Part shown: piece after piece, positions 18,502 to 30,739 of the stretch | Layout of the letters: every line of letters begins with the position of its first letter | Position numbering within the stretch: position 1 is the first letter of the stretch | Source of the DNA: Henckelia pumila | Taxonomy: Eukaryota; Streptophyta; Magnoliopsida; Lamiales; Gesneriaceae | NCBI RefSeq assembly: GCF_033568475.1 | Contig: NC_133123.1 | Location: 24,166,622-24,230,621, forward strand | Reading direction: 5' to 3' | Length of the DNA: 64,000 bases | Program-made: the position numbers and the translations under genes | Notes under the pieces: model-generated | What the model was told of the DNA's origin: nothing | The model's input: only the letters and a program-made list of their open reading frames with translations | The model's database searches: none

Positions 18502-19913
18502 CTATGTTTACTAGTTTTTTTACTTCTTTTTTTTTTATGTAGAAGATCACGTAGGAGACTGGGAATTGGAATTAAATGAAATTTCAAGCCGTCACATATT
18601 ATTTTTCCAATAAAATAGATGTGTGATTGGGAAAGCTGCAATAGAATATTAATCCGTCACGTTCCTAAATCTCTGACTCTATGCTGTCAAGACTCAAAAT
18701 TTGATTTCTCTTGTTATTTTTGAAATTTTTAGCTTTTTTTTAAATAGCGTGAAGCTGATCATTAGGATATGACGTTTATGTGTGCAGTGTTACATCCGTA
18801 CTTACGATGTAAAACACTAAAATTACAAAAAATTAAAAGTTAGATGATTATTAAGATTGGAACTGAACAACAAATGCCCAAATTAAAATTGCAAAAAACC
18901 ATTGAGCAAAATTGTAGTTTTCCCAAATTAAAAATATTTCACATAGAACTGACTGACCAAGTTTTTTTCGATATTTAAAATAAGTATGAATTTATTTAAT
19001 TTTGAATGATTAACATTAAATTAATTTTCATAAACACGTCGTTTATGTGCGTCGTATATATCGATCGTTGTTGTGAGTCGTGACCCGTAAGCCGTAACAT
19101 CACTCTCTCGTTCAAGTTATCTTATAAGGCGGCCTAAATTTCGAAATTTTGCCTTTGGCCAAAGATAGTCATCCTACTCTTGCCCATGATTTTTTAAGTA
19201 CAATTGAATTTGGATTGCAAATATTTACGCTGCCAGTGTTAAGATAGCGATCCATAGGTAACATTTAGACTATCGTTCGATTTAAAAGATTTGAGTAACA
19301 CCAATATTAATAATTATAAAGTCTTTTAAGTTTTAACCTACGACCAAGCGCTCGATCGATTATATATACTATTGAATTCTATCTACAGATATATTATATA
19401 TGAATTAACTGATGTAATTTTATATTTCTTTTTGATGTGTTGAAAGTGACAACGAGATTTATTAGTGAAAACTAGAAGTAAGTAAAGATTGTAAAATACG
19501 ATCTTCAATTTTTGATTTGGTTTTATATCCCATTTAATTTCATTACGAGTGATGAAATATACTTGTACTCGATTTTTTGTTGGAACCATTTTTAACATAA
19601 ATTGAAATGTAAATGACATCTTATTTAATTTTGAAGGCCATATATATTTGTATATTCAATAGTCAATACAATAATAAGTAGATATTCGAGTAGTGTTGCT
19701 TCCCTTTATAAAATAATTACTGAATAAAAACATTAATTAATTATAAATATGTCATGTCATATTTAATTTTCCCGAATTCAGGAAATGTACTCTCAGTGGG
19801 ATACTTTACTTTCTTTCAACACAATGGTAAAATATATTATTGGAGAATTTATTACACAGCTTGAATATCTGGATCACAAACGTACTAACACATGATCACA
19901 CGAATGCACGGAA
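18502..19913. other. Intergenic DNA between DIR2 and DIR3
   Basis: About 1.4 kb with no supported gene. It includes a diverged copy of the dispersed AT-rich repeat (18740-18930). The last ~140 bp form the DIR3 3' flank. Confidence 0.4.
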
Positions 19914-20498
19914 CTAAAAATGGGTAAAATACAGAGTGTATTTGAAACAAGTATAGCCAGTGGGACTATAAGGTGTGCAATTGGTTATCCAAGTCACTCC
20001 ACGTGCCGATCGAAAAGCACCGGTACCACCAGTTATAGATAGCTCGCGCGAATTCACCAACATCGGATCTCGTCCCAATACGTCGATTGAGCTCCCCTTG
20101 TACTTCCCTTCGGTGAAGTAAAAAATGACGTTCAGGTACAACACCCTGTCATTCAAATCCGCCAAGGCGGCCATCCCTTGCCCTCTGGCGAGATCCGGGG
20201 ACTTGGGATTACGTCCGACGGTCGCACGATCATCCGCAACCACTACTATGCCGAAATTTGTGGGCGAAGTGTAAGAAATGTTGGCTTTCCCTACCGGAAA
20301 CACGGTTTGTCCTTCGCCGCTCACTATGTCCTGAACGTAGAACTCGACGATTTTGAATTTTGGTGTGGTCGATTTCTTTAGCTTTTTGAACCACTTCTCT
20401 ACTGGCTCAGCGGTTTTGCCGTAGACATATGAATTATATGTCAAAAGCAGTAATAATGAGCAAAGAATAGAAATGGTGTGTAGCTTAAACTTTCCCAT
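19914..20498 (-). CDS. Dirigent protein (DIR3)
   Basis: Intronless frame of 194 residues from the MGKFKL start (20498), chosen because DIR1/DIR2 start MGKL; an in-frame ATG three codons earlier (20507) is also possible. Signal peptide about 1-27 (LHTISILCSLLLLLTYNSYV). Domain motifs: PVEKWFKKLKKS, IVEFYVQDI, TSPTNFGIVVVADDRATVG, LARGQGMAAL, GKYKGSSIDVLGRD, LSITGGTGAFRSARG. Sequons at NIS and NCT. It is clearly more distant from DIR1/2 and DIR4/5 than those are within their pairs. Two Cys near the C-terminus (NCTPYSPTGYTCFKY) are absent from the other copies and could form a disulphide. Substrate unknown. Confidence 0.92.
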   Translation of the reverse strand: MGKFKLHTISILCSLLLLLTYNSYVYGKTAEPVEKWFKKLKKSTTPKFKIVEFYVQDIVSGEGQTVFPVGKANISYTSPTNFGIVVVADDRATVGRNPKSPDLARGQGMAALADLNDRVLYLNVIFYFTEGKYKGSSIDVLGRDPMLVNSRELSITGGTGAFRSARGVTWITNCTPYSPTGYTCFKYTLYFTHF

Positions 20499-20507
20499 CA
20501 CGTACAC

Positions 20508-21205
20508 TTGTTTGTTTTTGAAATTAGCTGTGTATTGTGTGTTGTGATGGATGAGAAATCATGCGTAAAGAATATTATATATATATAGGTATTTGCCACC
20601 CCAAAAGCAAAACAAAAACAAAACAGAACAAAACAAATGCATTTAAAGTAAGTAGTCAAGATTGGTTTGCTTGAAAATACTAATTAAGACGAATGGGACC
20701 GATAACATAATTTACTTCAACAAAATAACACATGGTGTCTAACTAACATAGCGTTGAAATTCAAATATTGAATTTAATTTTTTTTATGGAAAATATTGAA
20801 TTAGTTTTATTTCTAACTTCTGTTCTATCTTCAAGAGTTATCTATAAATAGAAAATTTGTATATTCATGTGATGAAGAAAGAGACACGTATCAAGAACTA
20901 TTTGGTGTAACAGACATTGTTACACCAATTTGTTACAGAAGATTTTCTATCGTTTCATAGTGCAGAACTTGCATTAATATCAAATAATGATAACCTTCTC
21001 AAAAGGAAATCATAATGTAATTTTCAGAAAGGGAAAAGTGCATTTTTTCCCCATAATTTTGTCCATTTGTAATTTTGGTTTTTTATGTTTTTAAATTTCA
21101 ATTTAGTCATGCATATTCAAATTTTTGGTAATTTTTTATTTTTTATCGAGAATGCTGATGTGACACGATATACATTGGTTCCACATTAGCGCTGCACTGG
21201 TGCCA
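20508..21205. other. DIR3 promoter region and repeat DNA
   Basis: A TATATATATA run near 20577-20586 may serve as TATA box of DIR3. From about 21030 the DNA belongs to the dispersed AT-rich repeat that is interrupted by the following LTR; its other half resumes at 23598. Confidence 0.45.
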
Positions 21206-23597
21206 TGTAGCGACCCTATCCAGAATCACCTACAAATCAGATTCTTAAGCATGCAATTAACTTAACAGAAAAACGCAATGAGAGTAAACTACGAAAAACT
21301 TAAAAAAATGCTAACCCGACAGGCAGTGTCGTACCCAGGATTTTTAACCAGGAGGAGCAAACTCAATAAATTTAAAAACTAATACAACACAAAATATATA
21401 ATAAATGTCATATATAATTAACTTCATATGTTTTTATAATAACACTTACCAAGATTTCATAATTTGAAAATGATGAATAATAATCAATAAAAAAAATGAT
21501 GAATAATACATATATTATCAAATGTCTCATACACACATCGCTCATTAATATATGACATCAAACAATAATTTAAGAACATTTCATCTCCCAACCTATTACG
21601 AATTGATGTTTTTATGATTTTTATTGGTGAAAACACTCTTTACAGTTACAACAGTAATAATAATGCTAAATTTAAAAGTAAATCTATGTACCAAATGATA
21701 TAATTGATTTTTTTAATGAACCATTCTTTTAGCCAAGCTCGCTAATCCCAAAAACTTTAGATAACTAATTGCTATTTTTAAATGTAAAAACTAAAGCTAT
21801 CAAGTTAGTACTAAGATACCTTTAACTTGATGAAATCAAATGGATAAACTTGAGTAAATTACAACAATTTTCCCTTATAACATTAAAGTCAAAAGACTTT
21901 TCGTTTTCTTTAAAAAGATATCGGACAATAAAAAACATAATTCCAAATTTATTATAGACTAAAATAAATTTATTCTTATCTTATTCATCAAAAATCATCT
22001 TAATCAATGTAAAATTAAATTAATATTTTAGATATATATATATATATATATATATATAATACTAAGTTTTTATTAAAAAATAATTTCAAAGAGGCGGTAT
22101 CACAATTAAATTTGTATTTAAAAGTGATATTATTTATATAGTACTAATTTTTTTTTAAAATTTTAGGAGGGACGATCGCACCCTTTCGAGACCATGTAGG
22201 TCCGCCATTGCCGACAAAAAACAACCAGAACAATTAACAAGGAACCCAAGATAAATAATATAAAACACAATCGAATGAATAAATAATACCGAAAAAACTT
22301 AAACTAGAATTCACCGGCGACCCCTGCTACCAAGTCCTGGTCACCTGACCAACCACTGATCTCGCTTCTAGTCCAACTGCAAACCTGCCCCGTCGAATAG
22401 GATGTCCGAGATAAAAGCAGGGACGTGAGTGCTAATACCCAATACGTAAATATGAGTACACAAGTCTAGTGGGTGTCACACATATTGAACCCGATCTTGA
22501 ACTATCACCGTCCTGGGTAAACCGCACACGCTGCCCCGTCGGTCTCGTGAATGTCACACGGTACCCGATCATACAAGAAAACACTAGGGTTGAGCGACCC
22601 TAGAATAACTGGCTATCTCTAAAGGATAACAGAATCAACATGATATGTCAATTCCGCATACAAATCATGAACAATATAATCATGCATTATATATCAGATA
22701 ATAATGCAACACATAAACATTCATACTCTGCTGCTTATCTTAGTCTGTCTGTACTTATGTACATCAACTACTGGTCTTGTTGTACAGCTGTCTACAATCC
22801 AGTCCTACAAGTCAAGTAAATATCATATCAATATAACTTATCTAAAAGCTTTAACTAGACTAATAGCTACTCTCAAAAGCTACAAAAAGTCTAGAATTAT
22901 AGACGTGCCTATGGTCAGTCCACTGGTGTCGAAGGCCCTGACCCAAGCACAGCTCCGCTACAAACCCTGTAGCACCTCGCTAGTGCCCAACCCTCGATGG
23001 CATGACCCAAAACACTTAAATATAGACTAATGGTTCGAAAAACCCTTTAATATACACTGGAATCGGAACTCACACACCCAAACACATGCACTACTATGAG
23101 AAGTCTACTTATAGAGCATGATCGAAAACTCCGATATCGAGTTCAGACCTTTCGAACTTGCGCACACCGAACACGTGTAATAGTGATTGGACAACTCAGG
23201 CTGTAGACAAGTTCGGACGTTCCGATCTGGTGGTTCGGAGCTTCCGAACTGTACCCCAATATCAAATCACCAATCAGAAGCCCATGCCCTATCTGTCCAA
23301 GAGAGTTCGGACCTTAATTCCGATCTGAGTTCGGACCTTCCAAACTGTCTCGGTGCCTCCGAACTACACCATCTACCTCCGAACTGTTCGAACCCTCCAA
23401 ACTATCCTAGCGACCTAGCCCAAGTTCGGACCTTCCGAACTACTCGGACCCTTGATGCCTTTTGGATTATTTTCGAACGTCTTAAAACCGATTTTCTACT
23501 TATTTTTCCCAAATAAAGACTTCTTAATTATGTTTTAATACTTTAAACATGCTTAGACATTTTAATTATTTAAACAGGAGTCGGGTTAATTACTACA
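21206..23597 (-). mobile_element. Gypsy-type LTR (solo), split by a hAT-like element
   Basis: On the plus strand the segment starts TGTAGCGACCCTATCCAG and ends TACTACA, matching in layout the LTR at 54478-55903 (start TGTAGTGACCCTACCCAG; shared blocks such as GAGCGACCCTA, CATGCAATTAACTTAA, CAGTCC.CTG.TGTCGAAG). It contains a run of TTCGGA(C/A).TTCCGA blocks. No primer-binding site or coding region adjoins, so it is a solo LTR. Without the 887-bp insertion it is about 1.5 kb. Flanking target-site copies are not evident. Frames inside are not genes. Confidence 0.75.
21324..22210. mobile_element. hAT-like non-autonomous element inside the LTR
   Basis: Ends CAGTGTCGTACCCAGGAT and (reverse complement of the right end) CAATGGCGGACCTACATGG are related inverted repeats. 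Flanks are CCGACAGG and CCGACAAA, an 8-bp direct repeat with two mismatches, fitting hAT. It is 887 bp, AT-rich and non-coding. Removing it joins the LTR halves. Confidence 0.65.
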
Positions 23598-25954
23598 TAC
23601 TATATATATCGTAAAAAGGACTAAATTACTAAAAAAACAAAGATAGCAGACAAAACTGAAATCTGACAACATAAAAGACTGAAATCGCAAATAAAGGGAC
23701 AAACATGTAGGATAAAAAAAAAATATTTTTTCCATTAAAAATAACATAATTTACTATATACAAGTGAAATACATCTTGCAATATGATCACAAATGTTTAT
23801 CTCACGCATGTGAATATTATCATGTACATCTAATAGGTGACGTCACTCAAATACATTTTTGGGAGGATTATGTTTCAGAATTAAGAAATAAAGTTTGACC
23901 GATCACGCCAATGATGTGTGCGATTATTATTTAATAAATTAATGAGACGTAAGCAGTTCTTTTATATACACCCTTTAAGCCCAGCAACCTGTTAATTTAA
24001 TCTATTGGTATATAATATTGTCTACAACAAATTTATTTTGTTAGTAATAAATCCTCCTAAGTCCTAACATCTAAATTTGACAGTTTCAAAAAAAATATCT
24101 AACATTTGACATTAGACGTGTTCAACCGTGGCATTGGATTTTAGTTAAATACTATATATTTTCGAACCAATTAGACAGGTCTGTTTCTTTTTTCATAAGG
24201 ATTTAAAAAATTCATTAAAATATCAATTAACAATAAACTTTCCATTTTCTTTAGTTCAAATCATCTTATACTTGAGACTTTGATATCAGAGACTTAGATG
24301 AGTTACACGAACTCAACACAACTTTATAATTTTATCCTTATTTAATGAGTGCTTATATAAATGATTTATTATCTTTCCAACAATTATTTAATTACAAGAT
24401 ATCAAATTAAATAGGAGGACGTTGGATAATAATAATTGTTTTTTATGGGTAGATCAATCGAAACATGGATGTTATACGGTTTAAAAGATTTGAATTGCAC
24501 CTATACCACCAACTATAATTTTTGGTAAAACGATAAATGTTCGGTCCTACGGAATATATCAGTGAAAGGGTAACATATATTGTTAAATATGATATACGTC
24601 TATATTTGTGACAAACAAAAAAACAAAACATGACTTTATTTAATTGCAAAGGAGAGATTAGTAATCTTAAATTTAAATTTCACGATCCATTCATTAAGAA
24701 GATATATAGAGTAAAATTCATGTTAGTACACAAACTATTGATAAAATGACAAATTGATATACATGTGCTATTGTAATGACTTAATTGGTATATATATATA
24801 TGATCAAATTAAAAAGTTAAGTTTGCTCTTAATCTAAATTGCTTTTAAGTCCAACTACCATTATTAAAATCAATGGAGTGCATAATTTTATGTTCAAGGT
24901 TATTTTATTGATTAATTTTAAAAATATTATGTTTATTTAAAATTAATTATATTATGATAAGTGATTATCAACTTAAATTAACAAAAAATATTTCAATTTT
25001 TAAATAGATATACATTTATTTTTACACTTACAATCAATAAAATAACTTTGAAAAGTAAAATGTGTATTTAGTCTAATTTACTAAAAATAATTAGATTTAA
25101 AAACTATTTTATTAAGGGGTCGTATGAAGCCATTTATAATAATTTATTATATACTAAAATGAGTATACTTACCACAAGCTAAGAGTCAAAAAAGGAAACT
25201 ATTGTTCTCGCGTACTTTATTGAATGCCGGAATCCAATATACATTTAATAAGGGCTGACTCATATATTTGTACAAAAAAATGGTTAATGATTGCCATATT
25301 TTATTTATTTATTATTATTATTTATTATTTTGAGAATTCGTTATCGAGAATTGATAAAATGAAAGCTGGTTGGTTACTCAACGATGTCCTTTCATGGGAA
25401 ATTTTGGAGTAACATTGTTGACTCAAACTTATTTTATTATTATATCGTGTTTTTTTAAAATGTGGGTTTGAATTTATCTGTGGAAAGGAATTTATGTCAC
25501 TACTCTTACCGACTCTCCTATTACCCAAATTAAAGACCATTCAAGAACACCGAAGTGGACAAAATATTTATTAAAACTTGATCAGATATATGACTAATAA
25601 AACGAATTTATTTAAGCATAAAAAACTTTAAAAGATTATGTATGTGTTAATTAATTCGGCTGGTCGAAATTGGCGCCTTTCTTTGAAGGTTGAAAATTGA
25701 AATTTTATTTAGAAACTGATAAACTTATTTATAATTTAATTTTGTGTGTGAGACTCGTGATTATTATAGTTTTTGTATATGCTTGTATGAAACTTACCGG
25801 TTACCATTATGACATAGTCTGGCGACTAATATTGAAGGCGCAATAATTATTTTTGATGGATAGAACAATCGAAACATGAGAATATTTGAGCTGTAACATT
25901 TTTTTATTAAATTTGAGTCGCACAAAAAATACTACCAACTATATATAAATTGGT
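23598..25954. other. Gene-free AT-rich DNA
   Basis: Begins with the second half of the dispersed repeat broken by the LTR. No coding region is supported. A box TTCAAGAACACCGAAGTGGA at about 25537-25556 matches the DIR1/DIR2 upstream box and may mark the promoter of a lost dirigent copy; no dirigent coding remnant was found next to it. Confidence 0.45.
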
Positions 25955-26267
25955 ATTCGAGCTAAGATATCAACTTCGATTCTCATTAATTATAAGAGCA
26001 ATTAATGTAATAATTCAGAGAAAAATTGGTGTATGAAATAATTGTCTATGCTCGATCGAAAAATTGAACGAATATCAAATTACATCTCCAATCCCTACAT
26101 ATAAAATCTTACACTGTTATCATTAGTTATAGATGTTGGAAAGCGGCAAGCACTCAATAGATGTTTATTTTTTTCTCCATTTATATTATTCAAACTCGAG
26201 ACTTTGTTCGATTTATATATATATATATATAATAAAAACCAGACTTTGCTTATTAATATGCTATGAC

Positions 26268-26515
26268 ATTGTTTGGTTTGATGTATTATTAATCTATGTA
26301 TAACTTATCACAATAAATTTCGCCTTATTTTCGTCATATTATTTATTTATTTATTAATTAATAATTTTACATCAATTAAATCAAATAAATTATAATATAT
26401 CCATCAAATCAAATAATGTATTAACTATTTTTTCTTATTTATTTTTAATTTACATTATATTACTTATCTATGGATTACTTATCCTATCACTCAAACCAAA
26501 AGATTTACCATTTTG
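26268..26515. mobile_element. Putative AT-rich MITE
   Basis: Ends TTGTTTGGTTTGATGTA and (reverse complement) TCTTTTGGTTTGAGTGATA are roughly inverted. It is absent from copy 2 of the duplication. A related end is seen near 41760. Confidence 0.45.
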
Positions 26516-26575
26516 ATTTAATACACGCGTTCAAATCAACTAAATCAGATTGATTTGTTTCGTGAAGGTTATTTA

Positions 26576-26775
26576 GGCCCCGTTTGGTTTCAAAAGCCAG
26601 GCCAAAAAATCACTTTTTTAAGTGCTTTTCATTTAATAAAGTGTTTGGTTGACCATAAAAGTGCTTAAATAAACACGTTTTTAAGTCAAAATTAGAGCTT
26701 TTTCAAAAGCAAAAAATTATAGCTTAAAAAAATGCTTTTTTTTTAAAAAAATGTCTACCAAATCCAAACGGGGCC
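26576..26775. mobile_element. Tourist-like MITE (200 bp)
   Basis: Perfect end repeats GGCCCCGTTTGG and CCAAACGGGGCC, flanked by TTA on both sides (26573-26575 and 26776-26778). TTA target duplication and this end sequence are typical of Tourist/PIF-Harbinger MITEs. Confidence 0.88.
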
Positions 26776-27167
26776 TTAGAGTTGGTTCGGGTCGAAGCCT
26801 CGGTCGGTTAAATCTCTCTTGAGGTTTATTTTTCTATCTTTTTGGTATGGGTTGGTATGAGCCGGGTTTCGAATTCGATACTTTGCTTAAACGTGAAAAT
26901 AAATAAATCTAAAAGTCCTATGTATTGACATTTTACATCGTTATTCCAAACTATAAATTTTAATAAAGCGAAAAACGCTCAATTTTCTGACCAGTACATG
27001 GCATGCCTAGTGTATCTGTGCATGAAATTGCGTTGATTTCGGCTGCTTAAGCTTTAATTTTAGCAAAATTTTCCATGTGTAAATCAGTAGATTAAATTCG
27101 TAAAGACTAAAGAATAACTTCTTTTAAATCAATTTAATTTTTTTTATACTAGCATAATTTTAATTGA

Positions 27168-27407
27168 AGGTGTCAAAATATGTTAGGTTTGTTGGGCCAG
27201 TTCGTCTCGTCTCGTCCTGTCTAATTGTGAGTTATAGGTCGGCCTATCCCAACCTATTAAATTAACAAAAGCCTGTTGTGTTGGTTCGAACCGCAATCTA
27301 AAATAAATGGATTAGTATTTTTAACCCCCTTAAAAGATAAACTTCCTGCTTAATGTGGGTTGCAATGGGTTTTAGACAACTGTACCCATCAAATCATTTT
27401 GACACCT
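27168..27407. mobile_element. MITE with AGGTGTCAAAAT ends, copy 1
   Basis: Ends AGGTGTCAAAAT and ATTTTGACACCT are perfect inverted repeats. Interior is the GGTTGGCC/GGGCCG-type sequence shared with 28631-28870, its position-matched partner in the duplicated segment. Confidence 0.75.
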
Positions 27408-27620
27408 CCAGTTTTTTCTTTATAGGGGTTCAGAAGTTTACATTGTTCATTATTTTAATTTCCAGGTCACGACTAAAATAACTCGTCCTTTAAATGTTTG
27501 GTCATAGAGGTGTTTAGGGATTTTTGATGTAGACTTGGGCAAAGATAGTTTTGGGCTTGGGTTTTATTTGAAATTTTTTAATAAATGTGCTATACTTGTT
27601 AGTTATATATTTTTTATGGG

Positions 27621-28075
27621 GTTTTTTATTATTAATTTTAAAAAAATTCAAATTTAATTTAAATAAGCCTGCTAGCACTTTTGACGTGGCCTCCTGCAAC
27701 ATGCAGGACCACGTGTACAATTTTTTTTTAATTTTTTAATTAATTATATAATTAATAATTATAAAATTATTTATTTATTTATTTATTTATTATTATGATA
27801 ATTTTGTTTCTCAAAAAATCATAATTTTAATTTTAAATTTCGAATTTGATGACCAACTAAAAAATTATTAAGGAGACAAAATAAAAAAATTAAACTGTTA
27901 AAAAATTAAACTGATTAAATAAATTTTTTTGTGATCAATTATATTTATAAAAATATTGGTTAACCTAAATAAACATAATTTGATTACATTTATTTTATAT
28001 TATATTTTTTAATATAAATTTTATTTTTAATTACAAATTTGGTTAGCGCAGATGCTGGCTTATTTTAATTTGTAT
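27621..28075. other. AT-rich spacer between the two duplicated segments
   Basis: Very AT-rich DNA with TTTAT runs; no gene or structured element recognised. Confidence 0.4.
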
Positions 28076-29095
28076 TCGAGCTAAGATATGGGGTTCGATT
28101 TGTAAGGAATGCAATAATCGAGAGGAAAAATGATGTATGCAATAATTGTACCCTTCCTTGATCGAGAAATCAAATGAGATGTGAAAATTATTACATCTCC
28201 AAGCCCTATGTACGCAATGGCGGAGCCAGAAGTATCAATTTACCCGAGCTAGATTTTTAGGCCCTCCAATAATTTAATTTTTTGAATCGAGATACCCGAG
28301 CTAATATCAAATTAATCCAAAATTATTGAAAATTAATTTATTAAAAATTTCAAAAAAAATTTGTGCCACCCGCTCAGTAGATCAATCCAATGAAACATGA
28401 AAATAAGTAAATCTATAAGTTACGTATTAACATTTTACATCGTTATCTCAAACTATAGTTTTTTGTAAAACAAAAAACGCTCAGTCTTCTGGCCAATACA
28501 GGGCATGCTGAAGTTTTTTTTTTTTTTTCTTTGAAATTTTTTTAGGTGTAAATCCGTAGATCTAATCCATAAAGAATAACCCCTTTCCAATCAATGTAAG
28601 TTCTTTTTATGCTAGCATAAATTTTAGTAGATATGTCAAAATGGGTTAGGCCTATTGGGCAGCTCGTCCCATCCAATCTAATTGTGGGTTGCGGTGGATT
28701 TTGGATCGGCGTGCCCCAAGTCCCGTCGGATTGGTCCATCCCGTTACCTAAAATAAATGGGTTGAGTTGGATAGGTGTTTTTTCAATCCACCTGAAAAAT
28801 GAGCCACCCACCTAATACTGGGTTGCAATGGGTTGTGAGTCACCTTACCCATCACAAAATTTTGACACCTCTAGTTTATATTTTTTTTAGGGGTTCACAA
28901 GTTTACATCGTTCATTATTTTATTTCCAAGTCACGAATAAAATTACTCCCTTTAAAGATTTGGGCCTTTTGGTCATGGAGGTGTTTCACTGTTTTGGGCC
29001 TTTTGCTTTTGACTTGGGCAAAGATAGTTTTGGGCTTGGGTTTTATTTGTATTTTTTTAATAAATGTGCTGCTTGTTAGATATATTTTTTATGAC
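28076..29095 (+). repeat. Segmental duplication, copy 2
   Basis: Direct copy of 25955-27620 with the same order of segments. It also carries a 28215-28375 segment (GGCGGAGCCAGAAGTATCAA) related to 60255-60425 that copy 1 lacks. Confidence 0.8.
28631..28870. mobile_element. MITE with (A)GGTGTCAAAAT ends, copy 2
   Basis: Partner of the MITE at 27168-27407; the left end is mutated (ATATGTCAAAATGGG) and the right end keeps TTTTGACACCT. Open frames within it arise from its inverted structure and are not genes. Confidence 0.65.
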
Positions 29096-29789
29096 GTTAA
29101 AGTCAATAACCGCTCTCTTTGTCAGAATTAGATAAACTTCTCAACCAACGTAATAGTATGAAAACTACACTAATTAGATAAATCGTAATGGGTAAATCCA
29201 AATAAAGTTTTTGGTAAATAATTTCTTTTATATCTACGAGAGAGTCCAATTATTTAGTATTTAATTTAATAACCCACTTTTAGTTGCAATAATATATTCA
29301 AATACACAGTAATTGGAGTCATTAAATATAAACCAATAGTTTTATCCAAACACAATCTTATTTAGTTGCTAGGTCATTGATGCCAAAAAAGAAAGGCTAA
29401 AAATGAGAGGGATTATAACTCGAATTTACCAGCTGAAACACGGACACCGGTTGCTTCCTGCTCCGGATTCGTTTCGACTTTCGAGTATTTGATTGAAATA
29501 ACCCTATTTTGTATTATTTCCGACATAAACTTACGGGTCATTTCATTATTGTTTTTATGATATAGCCGTATGTTAACATATTATTTATGTGTTACCTGAC
29601 TCAATTATGATTTGTTTAATTGTTCGATTAAATTGAATGATTATTGATGCCCCTAAAGTATAAGTGTGTTCCGATCGAATCGATCCTAATTAGGAATCCT
29701 TAATCCTTATCTCAGAACAACTCCCCAAGAAAAGCTGAGAAATGTGTAAATATACTCGACCCGAGTAGATTGAAGGGTGGCAACAAAAC
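29096..29789. other. Gene-free DNA
   Basis: No coding region, RNA gene or clear repeat recognised. Confidence 0.35.
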
Positions 29790-30160
29790 AATCTAAACTT
29801 TACAAAAGGTGGTATATTACGCCGAAAATCGTATATCGTATCGAATATTACGGCATAATAAAATTTTATATAGATATTGTACCAAAACTTTTGAACTAGA
29901 ATATCGATTACACAAAAATTTTATGGTATACCGATATTTTGGTATGATATATACCGTTTTATTAAAGAAAAAACTTTATATTTTTCAGTTTAAAAATATT
30001 ATATATTATTTCAGTATTTTGATATCGCGGTATCAAAAATTTCAAATTCTATGCAGTTACCATACCAAAAAATTCGGTATTCTGGTACATCTCTCGCACC
30101 TCTAACCCATACCAAAAAATTCGGTATTCTGGTACATCTCTCGCACCTCTAACCTCACTT
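29790..30160. mobile_element. Decayed MITE-like repeat with TACCG/CGGTA motifs
   Basis: The block is dense in ATACCG, CGGTAT and ATCG words in both orientations, like the hAT-type MITEs that end CACCTCTAAC. Its right end (47 bp) is exactly duplicated in tandem: 30061-30107 and 30108-30154. Confidence 0.5.
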
Positions 30161-30176
30161 TGGCTATGCAGGTAGC

Positions 30177-30739
30177 TAGAGCTGTCAGACGGGTCAATCT
30201 ATGGTGGACCGATCCACCGAAAGCCCACCGTTTAGCCAGTTGAGGGCGGGCCGATCCACCATCATGGTGGGCTGAAAATCGTCAACTCAACCCAAACCAA
30301 GTGGGTTGCGGGTTGGCGGGCTGGCCAGCGGGTTGACTCACTACAAATAAAAATAAATAAATAAAAATAAAAAATGATTATAATTAATTGTAAATTTTAT
30401 TTCATAAATAAATATTATTATAAACATATTAATAAAATTTCTAATTATTGATTTCAAATATGTAAATTTTATATAAAATAATTAATACAAAAAAATCACA
30501 AAATTTCATAAAAAGTACATATATCACCATAAAATTAAAAAAGAATTAAAAAAATTTTCTCCAGGCCAGGGAGCCAACGCAAGCCCACACCGGGTTGGCC
30601 TGCCTAAGCCTGCAACCCGCGCAAGTTGATCCACTTAGAGGATACCTTTAGTTGAGTTGAAAAAAATTTTCAACTCATCCTACTAAATTTGTGTGACGAG
30701 CAGTCGACCCAACAAACTTAATCCAAATTGATGGTTCTA
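30177..30739. mobile_element. hAT-type MITE (TAGAGCTGTCA end)
   Basis: Left end TAGAGCTGTCAGACGGG resembles the left end of the well-bounded MITE at 44957. The right end (TTGATGGTTCTA) is mutated. Interior has repeated GGTGGGC/GCCCACC words. Target-site copies are not clear. Confidence 0.55.

Larger units (their letters stand above)
25955..27620 (+). repeat. Segmental duplication, copy 1
   Basis: Shares in the same order a GAGCTAAGATAT segment (25970), a TTACATCTCCAA segment (26085), the ACATTTTACATCGTTAT and AAAACGCTCA segments (26930-26975), a MITE (27168-27407) and the GACTTGGGCAAAGATAG segment (27531) with copy 2. Copy 1 is longer because of the MITEs at about 26268-26515 and 26576-26775. 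Confidence 0.8.

Noticed and set aside
22704..23516. Two frames of ~108 codons
   Set aside because: They fall within the gypsy solo LTR, which is non-coding; composition follows the TTCGGA repeats.
28542..29131. Frames of 60-110 codons on both strands
   Set aside because: They are produced by the inverted structure of a MITE and its flank; no domain.
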